Shown: one piece after another, positions 56,701 to 64,000 of the stretch
Layout of the letters: every line of letters starts with the position of its first letter
How positions within the stretch are numbered: position 1 is the stretch's first letter
Source of the DNA: Sequoia sempervirens
Lineage: Eukaryota > Streptophyta > Pinopsida > Cupressales > Cupressaceae
DNA length: 64,000 nt
Reading direction: 5' to 3'
Assembly: GCA_007258455.2 (NCBI GenBank)
Contig: VDFB02047230.1
Span: forward strand, 158,418,635 to 158,482,634
Made by a program: the position numbers and the translations under genes
Notes under the pieces: generated by a model
What the model saw: only the letters and a program-made list of their open reading frames with translations
What the model was told of the DNA's origin: nothing
Database searches by the model: none

Positions 56701-58257
56701 TTTATCTCTTCTATAGTTTCTCCCTTTTTGTCTGCTGAAGCTTCTAGTTCTCAAGAGAGAGTCATTGATGAGTCTGAAATGTAGTTGATTAGAAAGAACC
56801 TAAGTTACTCCAAGGCTTCCAGTGAGTGGATTGAGGAATTGTCTTAGGAAATTGTATTTTTCATTAGTAAATCTGTGATTTCGTACACTCATATTGTTGA
56901 TAAAAGAAAAGGATTGATAGCGGAGTTGCAATAGATTAGGAAAGATCAAACCAATCTTTATGTGCTTTCAGAAGAAATGAAAGAATTAATTTCCATGGAT
57001 CGATTGAAGTTAATCAATGAAAAAATTGTTAGTGATCCAAAGGAGTTAGACCCTTCATGGCCTGACTCACTTGAATGGAAATTAAACATATATGATAACT
57101 TGGTAAAAGAAATTACTGAAGCACTAGAAAAGTATCTAGATATGCGAGGAGAAATCAAAGGAAATTGTCATGATCTGTAGGTGAGGATAACTGATGAGTT
57201 CGATGAGAAGATTCTAGACACAAAGGAAATTTGCTCAAAATTCAAATAAGTATTCAATAGGGAAATAACAGATCTTGCTACAATGACTAAATAATCTTTC
57301 TCTAAGCTTGGGGGACTGGAGCTTTATCTTTAAACTGTTAAAACTAAAGTAGAAAGAAGGTTTGACATTATGAATGAGTCCGAGGTTACTGTTAGAAAAT
57401 GTAGAACTAGGCTTCATATCACACTAACACTAGGCAACAAAGAGATTTTTGCAATTACTACCAGGTACAGGGAATACAAGTCCAAAATGAAGGCTTGGGA
57501 AAAGCTGTTGCAACAAGAAGAGGTCGAGGAACCAAAACCTGAAGAGGTTGAAGTGGGTGGGACTGATGCATAGTTTATTTTTAGTATTTCAAATACTTTT
57601 AAGCTGGCTCTTTTAAGTTAAAAATTTCTTTTAATTTTTGGTACAGTTACTTTCAAGAAATTATTACCAAAGACATTTTCTATGTTTAAATATGGGTTTG
57701 ATTGATGTGATTCAGATCTTTTGGGAAAACTTTGATTTACTCATTAGAACAAACTATGTTATTTTGGATATTATCTGTTATTCTGATATAGAAGACATTG
57801 GTGAAGTTTATGCATGTGTAATCTTTGAATTATATGGTGTATGAATTCATTCTGTTTATACTAAATATTTGCTAGTGTGTAACTATCTATTATTGGGATG
57901 ATAGATGATAAATATTTTGCTATATTGTTGTGGTGTTATTATCTATGAATAAGAATTTTGAGGTGATATTGGCTTAGTCATTATCTTTTTTTAAGAAATT
58001 TCATTTCTTACTATATGAAGTTGATCGATACCTTTGAATCTTTTTGGTTAAAAGCCCCTTCCTTTATTTTCTTTCTGGTTAAAAGCAACATTAGTTGAAA
58101 AATCATTCATTGAATATCTAATAAAGGTATTTTCCACCTTTTAAAACAAGCAAAGAATTGATTTGAAAATTATATTATTGGAGATTCAATTGTAGCTACA
58201 TTTATTACCTTCATGGGCAAAGAATATAGAGTTAGGTGATAAATCTGTCAACTAACA
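53784..58257 (+). repeat. Inner element 3' LTR (carries an ORF)
   Basis: 4474 bases, partner of 43010-47480. No obvious purine-rich tract precedes it; the bases before are CATTCGGAGCCAA. The pair gives direct before/after comparison of stop codons. Confidence 0.92.
54411..57573 (+). pseudogene. LTR-embedded accessory ORF, 3' LTR copy
   Basis: Same reading as 43636-46794: opening ATG TAG (5' copy ATG CAG), PEVVSQALRIPKKEPIKEM, MGEYCFVNDAFLMEVVRKLD, YLRIGGYEKAPLKLPKYP, PTPEDSNNNFKQIVEGNTF (intact where the 5' copy is shifted), KELISMDRLKLINEKIVSD and a C-terminal EKLLQQEEVEEPKPEEVE ending at TAG 57571-57573. Stop positions differ from the 5' copy: it reads CAA at 54948 where the 5' copy has TAA, and TAG at 55179 where the 5' copy has CAG. 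Between the two copies most of the original reading can be recognised, showing a genuine former gene. Confidence 0.72.
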
Positions 58258-59395
58258 CCCAAGATGAAGATAACCCTGCATGACCACATGTTGGTGAAGA
58301 GGCTCAGGAAGTTAATTCTGTGGCACAACTTATGATGTTAGGCAGAAGCTCCTTCATGCAGCTTCAAGATGAAGATGAAGTATTGGTTAACATTATTCAG
58401 AACTATTGTGAAGTGGATGAAGCATCATATTCTCATTCTGCTACTCCAGTCAAGACACTTTTGTCTATTCTTCCTGCAGCCATTGTTCTTGTAGATGTTC
58501 TTCCCACAACCAATCTTCCTTCAACCACTATTCCTACAGATGGACTTCCTACAAAAATTGGTATGTCCCATATATTGCTGCCATATAAACTCAAGATACC
58601 ATGTGTTAATAAAGCAACCATGATAGAGTCAATTACACAAGTACATGTGTCAGAAGGGAAGTATCTGAATATTAACAACAAACTGAGTGAAGAACATCAA
58701 GTGTTATTGGAAAACTTATTGAGGACCCACCAACATGCATTTGCATGGGATTATCATGATATGAAGGGATTGGATCCTAAGCTTTGCACCCACATAATTT
58801 ATATTAGAGATGATTTCACTCTAGTGAGGTAGCCACAAAGAAGAATTAACCCTACATTGAGAGAAATTGTAAAAGGAAAACTGCAGAAGTTGCTAGATGT
58901 AGGATTTATCCACCCCATTTTAGATAGCTAGTGGGTGTCTCCATTAGTGATTGTGTCTAAAAAAGGAGGAAATGATGAGTTTGTGTTCATTATAGGGAAC
59001 CTAATGCTGCCACCAAAAAGGACCATTTTCCCTTACCCTTCATAGATAAAGTTTTGGACACATTTGCAGGAAAGGAATACTTTTCTTTTCTAGATGGATT
59101 CAACATCTACAACTAGATCCAAATTGCACTAGAAGACCAGGAGAAGACCACTTTTACTTGTCCATGGGGGACCTATGCCTACTCACTACTCCTATTTGGC
59201 TTATGCAATGCACCTGCAACTTTTCAGAGGGAAGTCATTAGCATATTTTCAGACATTTCTCATGATTGTATGGAAATTTATATGGATGATTTCACTACCT
59301 ATGGTGCTTATTTCAATGAAGCATTGGAGAATCTCAGGAGAGTCCTATAGAGATGTGAAGATCACAATCTCTCTTTAAACAGTGAAAAGTGCTTC
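58258..59395 (+). pseudogene. Athila-like PR-RT spacer and reverse transcriptase
   Basis: After the nested insertion the frame resumes with an acidic spacer (EDEVLVNIIQNYCEVDEASY), ILLPYKLKIPCVNKATMIES and HQHAFAWDYHDMKGLDPKLC, the pre-RT block. RT reads LREIVKGKLQKLLDVGFIHP, a TAG at 58929 and a frameshift near 58985. Then YREPNAATKKDHFPLPFIDK, YFSFLDGFNIYN (catalytic Asp), TAG 59114, LFGLCNAPATFQREVISIFS, IYMDDFTTYG (catalytic pair), TAG 59348. The triad is intact; TAG stops and one shift disable it. Confidence 0.9.
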
Positions 59396-60140
59396 ATGAT
59401 GATGCAGGAGGGTGTAGTTCTTGGGAACTACATCTCTCACAAAGGAATTCAAGTAGATCCTGCAAAGATTGAGGTAATCACAAATTTTATCACACCTACA
59501 AAACAAAAGGATGTTAGGAGTTTCTTGGGCCATGCAGGATATTATAGGCGTTTCATCAAGGATTTTAGTAGAATAGCAACACAATTGTATACTCTCCTCA
59601 CTAAAGATGTTGAGTTCCAATGGACTAAAGATTGTGACAAGACATTTTCTAATTTGAAGGTAGCCTTGACTCATTTTCCTATACTCAAAGGACCTAATTG
59701 GGAGCTTCCTTTCCACATCCATACAGATGCATCAGATTATGTCTTAGGATTAGTATTAGGACATAAAGAAGGAGCTATTGAAAATGCCATTTATTTTGTC
59801 AGCAAAAATTTACAAGGAGCTGAATTCAACTATATAGTGACAAAGAAAGAAATGCTGGCAGTGATTTATGCCTTGAAAAAATTTAGACATTACATAATAG
59901 GTTACCAAATATTTGTGCACACTAATCATGCAACCATTAGGTATCTCATGAATAAACCTTTGATCACAGGTAGAGTAACAAGGTGGCTATTATTGATGCA
60001 AGAGTTTGACATAACCATTGTGGATAAGCCAGGGAAGGCCAATGTTGTTGCAGAGTTTCTTTCAAGGCTAACTACATCAGAGGATAATTAAACCATAGAT
60101 GACTCTTTTCTTGATGAGCATCTATTCTCTATCAGTATAC
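59396..60140 (+). pseudogene. Athila-like RT connection and RNase H
   Basis: In frame with RT. ISHKGIQVDPAKIEVITNFI, VRSFLGHAGYYRRFIKDFSR, FQWTKDCDKTFSNLKVALTH, LPFHIHTDASDYVLGLVLGH (catalytic DAS), YFVSKNLQGAEFNYIVTKKE (catalytic Glu), MLAVIYALKKFRHYIIGYQI, HTNHATIRYLMNKP and DITIVDKPGKANVVAEFLSR. This is the best-preserved domain of the window, with 232 codons without a stop; it ends in TAA at about 60089. No second RNase H follows. Confidence 0.92.
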
Positions 60141-61491
60141 AAACACCCTGGTATGTTGACATAGCTAATTATCTGGTCACAGGTAGAGTTCCTCCTCACT
60201 TCTCTCCAAAAGAGAGAAGGGCACTCATTGAAAAATATTTTCCTTTCTCATGGATTGCTGGATGTTTTTTTATACTAGACTAGACCATGTCATGAGGAGA
60301 TGTGTGAGAGATGAGACATATGAAATTTTGCATGCATGTCACAACGAATCATGTGGTGGACATTTTTCATCCAAGAGAACAACAATGAAGATTTTGAACA
60401 CATGATATTACTGGCCAACACTCCACAAGGATGCAGGGAGGTATATAAGAAAATGTGATAGATGGCAAAGAATGGGAAGACCAACCAGATCTGATGAGAT
60501 GCCACTTTTCCCTTAGGTAGTAATCACTCCCTTTGACAAGTGGGGATTGGATTTTGTAGGACCCATAGACCCTCTGTCAAATGGTAAGTCCTATATTCTG
60601 GTATGCTCTGATTATATAACTAAATGGGTAGAAGTTAAGGTCATGAAACATGCAAGAGATAATAAAGTTGCAAAATTTATTTATGAGGATATTTTCACAA
60701 GGTATGGAGTTCAAGGAGAGATAGTGACTGATCAAGGGGCTCAATTCACATCAACCCTTGTTGTAGCACTAGTCAATGAATACAACATAAGAAATAGGAA
60801 GTCTACTCCCTATCACCCCTAGGCCAATGGCCAAGTTGAAGTAACCAATAGAGAAATTGAAGCTATTCTGACCAAGACAATAGCTATCCATAGAAAGGAT
60901 TGGGAAAACAAATTATCAGAAGCTATTTGGGCCTACAGAACTACCTGGAAAACAACTATAGGCTTCACTCCATGTGAGTTACTGTATGGAAAAATAACCA
61001 TGATGCTTATTGAATTTGAACATAAGACTCTTAGGACTATGGTAAACTTAGGAATGGATATCTCTGAGGCACAAAGAGAAAGAATCATGTAGTTGAATGC
61101 TTTGGATGAGATAAGGAGAGCAACCTTGCATCACATAGAGGTGGTGTAGAATCAAAGAATCAAGTGGCATGACAAATTCATCAAGGACATGAAATTCAAA
61201 CCAGGAGATTGGGCCCTACTCTATGACTTGAAGTATCACCTGGACAATGTAGGAAAATTACAGACAAGGTGGCTAGGACCATATGAGGTTGCTGACGTAT
61301 TCCCTAATGGTGTTGTATAGCTCATTACTATTGATCCAGTCAGATTCAAGCTGCTTGTCAATGGTCATCGCCTTAGATTGTATCACAAGCCAGTTTCCAA
61401 GGAGGAGTTCTTACAAAAATTCACTCAGCATGCAACACCCGAGCTTCTTGCAGGCGAAGGAAGTGGACCTAGTGTCCCACCTTCTAGATAA
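60141..61491 (+). pseudogene. Athila-like integrase
   Basis: After a shift near 60285 one frame continues to TAA 61489-61491. The finger has HACHNESCGGHFSSKRTT and YIRKCDRWQRMGRP. The core has WGLDFVGPIDPLSNGKSYIL, CSDYITKWVEVKVMKHARD (Asp), IVTDQGAQFTST (Asp) and ANGQVEVTNREIEAI (Glu), all present. The C-terminal part has MKFKPGDWALLYDLKY and LQTRWLGPYEVADVFPNGVV (GPY/F). In-frame stops are TGA at 60403 and TAG at 60514, 60820, 61090, 61147 and 61318; the TAGs sit where Gln is usual, e.g. YHPQANGQ. Catalytic residues are unaltered, so only point changes inactivate it. Confidence 0.92.
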
Positions 61492-62228
61492 TTAAGGTAC
61501 GTACTCGTCATAATAAAGACTTCCACTTTCGTGGGAGTCCATTTATTTTCCCATCCACCCATCCATCCATCCATTTCCACCTCTCTCTCTTCCATCACAT
61601 CACTTCATTCCACTTCATCTCATCCCACCTCATCTTCATTAATTGCTCAACTTATTTCCTAAAAAGGTGAACGATACTTTCTCCACAATATTTGCAACAA
61701 ATCCTCCACACATTCAAGTATGTGCACATTAATTGCTATATCTTAATTGTCTTTAAGTGCATTTCATTTAATCGTTGTATGTTAGTATGGACGTTCACCA
61801 TGGCATGCCAATATTCCCTACCCTGTCAAATCATCATTCCACATGTGAGGACACATGCCCAAATTTAGGTTGGGGGGAGGAAAAAGATGTGAATATTTTT
61901 CCCATGTGTCAGTCCATGCTAGTCTATGTCAACAAAATCTAAATTGAGTTGATTTGAAATCTGAGTGAGAGGACGACTCACATGTGTGAAGTGAAACCAA
62001 CTATCACCACCATTTCTCTCCATCATAACTTTCCTTTAGTAATCCTTCCTTTCCATTATTGACCTTGTTATATATCTCAAGTTTCATTGCAAACAAAAGG
62101 TAGAAAAAAAGGGAAAAATTCAGTCGACATTGGCATTGGAAAGTTAACAAGTGTTCCAGGCAGGTGAATTTGATTTTCAGAAAAAATTATAGGAAGGAAA
62201 TCGCAGAGTGTTTGTTTGATTGTAGACA
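61492..62228 (+). other. Pol to 3' ORF spacer
   Basis: Pyrimidine-rich CCATCCATCC and CATCCCACCTCATC simple repeats at 61550-61640, then the purine tract and no coding sequence before the ATG at 62229. Confidence 0.6.
61872..61887 (+). other. Polypurine tract after pol (extra or main PPT)
   Basis: GGGGGGAGGAAAAAGA in TTTAGGTTGGGGGGAGG, followed by TGTGAATATT. It looks like a retroelement PPT, yet the next bases do not match the 5' LTR start and another ORF follows, so an internal extra PPT is the likelier reading. Confidence 0.6.
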
Positions 62229-64000
62229 ATGGGAGGTGGTTTAATTCAAAATGAACCCATGATACATGATGTCTTATTGCAGGATGCACAATGGATGGCT
62301 GAATTTAGAAATTGCAGGTGGATAGACTACTTCCTAAAACTAGATGATTTTGATGAAGATATTGCACTAGAATTCATCATGAGATTGTCTGAAGGGAGAG
62401 CCATGGTAAAAGGGTTGGAAGTTTTAGCGGTTGAAGAAATAATTACAGAAGTTGCAGGGTTACTTGCTGATGGTGAAAATTACCCTATTTCCAGAGACAC
62501 TAGGTCAGCTAAGGTTGAATTTATAGAGCCAAACGACCCTCCATTGAGCATAGATAAATAGGGAGTGAAGAGAATCTCTTTTCCCAATCCATGGAAGTAG
62601 ATAGCTATCTATGTCATAAAATACATCACCTGTGAAGGTCGCTAGTCAAATTTACACTCTGTGCACTTTAAGCTTTTAAATCATATGAGGCACGAAAGGA
62701 GGATGAATGTGCCGAACATCCTATACAACCTTCTCTCAATCATGGCAGCTAAGACTCAAAAAGGTAGGGGCAATTCTATTTCCCACCATTTTTTAATTAA
62801 ATTGTTAGTTGAGAAGTCTATGCATAATGTATCTGGAATGACCTGGGAAGAATTCATAAAAATTGATCAAATTAGACCTCAACATTTGCAACCTATGGTT
62901 TTACCTCAACCTTGTAGGCCTAGTAGGAGATTAAGCATGACTGAAGCCACTCTTGGTGCTTCAACCTCTGGCATAGGCCCTAATGTAAACCCTCTTGTAG
63001 TAGAGGAAACCATAGAAATCAACTATTATGGGACAAATCACTTAGACAAAGAAAGTTTTTTTCTCGACTCTGATGATGATGTTCCACTTGGAATTTTAAT
63101 AAAAACTAGGGCACATAAGAGAGGCATAAACGAAAAAAGGAAAATCCAAAAGGCAGCCAATAGAAAAAGAGGTGCCAAGCTCTAAGAAGAGAAAAGTTGA
63201 CACTGTTCATCCTGCAACCAAAGAAAAACATGAGAGTCCTCCTAGGAAAGCAAGACTAGCCAGGCCAACCTTTGGTATTGCTTTGTAGGAAATCCCTAAA
63301 TCTAGAGAAGTGTCACAAGAGGATGCAAAAGCTCCAATGGGGTAGGAGAATGTTGATGAAGAAGATATATTTAAGATGACAACAAACATAACACTGGTCG
63401 ATCTTGCTAACATTGCAGGAGAAATGGAAAACCAAGAGTATGAGGAAAATCAAGATTTCTTGCAGCAAGAGGTCCTACAACAACATATTTTGTAGAAAAA
63501 GCTAGAACAAGAGCAAGAGTAGGAGTTGCTGCAGCAACAACCCAAATTGGGAGAACAATCAGTACCCCTACAACCAAAATTGATGAGACAATCTGAATCC
63601 TTGTAGTTAGCATTAGTGCCAGAGAAGATGCTGGTAGGAATACATAATCCCCCTAATTTTTCAATGCATAAGGTTGCAATGAATTTATGGAAAGAGATGC
63701 ACAAAAGAGAAGAGGAATGGAAGGAGGAAAAACATAGATTGAAGAAGGAAATTAAAAAGAGAGATAAGGAAATTGAAGACAAAGATGCAAAAATTGCCAC
63801 CGTAAAGAAGAGGGTGGATGATATGGCAGCCTTGGTACCACATATTTTGGAATGTAGGACCCCTCCAAGGGTCTATACTTTGCATTTTAAGGAGAAATAT
63901 CTTTCTTTTAGACTATCAAGAATTGTCTTAGGTTTGAACCTTTCTATTGAGACCCCTACTAAATTTTTCAATGCTTATTAGATTGCTTCCTTTGAAATGA
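62229..64000 (+). pseudogene. Athila-like element 3' accessory ORF, incomplete at right edge
   Basis: One frame from ATG 62229 to 63185, with TAG stops at 62559, about 62599 and about 62643, then another to 63981 after a shift near 63110-63175. The N-terminal part FRNCRWIDYFLKLDDFDEDI, ALEFIMRLSEGRAMVKGLEV, VKRISFPNPWK, YITCEGR and HFKLLNHMRHERRMNVPNIL resembles the putative plant transposon protein family often found behind pol. It is followed by an acidic segment (FFLDSDDDVPLG), basic SSKKRKV (63178-63198), Gln/Glu-rich helices and a strong coiled coil KEEKHRLKKEIKKRDKEIED (about 63724-63783). The last blocks (LSFRLSRIVLGLNL) run to TAG 63979. TAGs again fall at Gln-like positions. The location equals that of the Athila third ORF; function unknown. 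Confidence 0.65.

Larger units (their letters stand above)
43010..58257 (+). mobile_element. Long-LTR Tat/Ogre-like Ty3/gypsy element nested in the Athila-like element
   Basis: LTRs 43010-47480 and 53784-58257 (4471 and 4474 bases) start TGTTACTCATAAATATA and end CAACTAACA. The PBS follows at 47487. Internal order is gag, protease, archaeal-type RNase H, RT, RNase H, integrase. The flanks CCCAT (43005-43009) and CCCAA (58258-58262) are a target duplication with one change, and the host reading frame continues across. Each LTR carries a ~1,050-codon accessory ORF. Element total 15,248 bases. All ORFs contain stops, so it is not autonomous now. Confidence 0.92.
39186..64000 (+). mobile_element. 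Athila-like Ty3/gypsy element, split by insertion, right end outside window
   Basis: A 5' LTR-like region is followed by the PBS TGGCGCCATTGCCAGGGA at 40404, the tRNA-Asp-type site used by Athila elements. gag and protease (40580-43009), then, after the 43010-58257 insertion, the PR-RT spacer, RT, RNase H and integrase (58258-61491) follow. No second RNase H is present, which fits Athila better than Tat. A further sense ORF follows pol. No copy of the 39186 sequence is seen before 64000, so the 3' LTR is outside the window. Gag-PR stays in one frame, broken by TAG/TAA stops. Confidence 0.88.

Noticed and set aside
61890..62228. 3' LTR of the Athila-like element beginning at TGTGAATATT after the purine tract
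   Set aside because: The sequence does not match the 5' LTR from 39186 and is followed by a long sense ORF; an extra PPT is more likely.
40580..63605. UAG recoded as Gln (alternative genetic code or programmed readthrough)
   Set aside because: TAA and TGA lesions and frameshifts are also present, LTR copies differ CAG/TAG at the same site, and plants use the standard nuclear code; deamination decay is sufficient.
1..64000. tRNA or rRNA genes
   Set aside because: None found by eye; the tRNA-like words present are primer-binding sites next to LTRs.

Overview
This is plant nuclear DNA made almost entirely of transposable elements and their remains. I find no intact host gene, tRNA, rRNA or CRISPR array. 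The organism is most likely a seed plant with a very large, repeat-rich genome. A gymnosperm is plausible from the long, old, nested Ty3/gypsy elements and a TIR-NLR fragment, but that is inference.

Layout. 1-1334 (-): broken retroelement accessory ORF running off the left edge. 2560-3770: tandem array of about 330-bp units, each with a long hairpin. 4030-6391: degenerate CACTA-like DNA with tandemly duplicated exon-intron units, 58-bp subterminal repeats and a terminal repeat ending at 6391. 6392-10547: unassigned, rich in GGTTGGTGGGG-type words. 10548-11824 and 29490-30760: two direct copies of a segment holding a broken TIR domain of an NLR gene. Between them, at 11825-29209, lies a Tat-type Ty3/gypsy element on the - strand with two LTRs, PBS, PPT, gag, PR, RT, RH, aRH and IN. 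It also carries an antisense (+) plant-mobile-domain gene with its own TATA box. 31548-32309 (-): C-terminal part of a PIF1/Helitron-type helicase.

From 32310 to the right edge there is a four-layer nest. A small non-autonomous LTR element (32310-34343) sits next to the helicase fragment. A protease-bearing gypsy remnant (34344-39184) interrupts its second LTR. An Athila-like element (39186 to beyond 64000, + strand) interrupts that remnant's LTR. A 15.2-kb Tat/Ogre-like element with about 4.47-kb LTRs (43010-58257) splits the Athila-like protease/RT region.

Common theme. Besides gag-pol, each large element carries a long accessory gene in a different place: antisense before the 3' LTR (PMD gene), sense after pol (62229-64000), or inside both LTRs (43636-46794 and 54411-57573). 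The three share a loose plan of N-terminal globular part, charged or low-complexity middle and helical C-terminus. Many frames are kept open over long stretches apart from TAG (some TAA) stops where Gln is expected. LTR pairs show CAG in one copy and TAG in the other, so decay by cytosine deamination at CHG sites looks dominant. None of the elements looks coding-competent.
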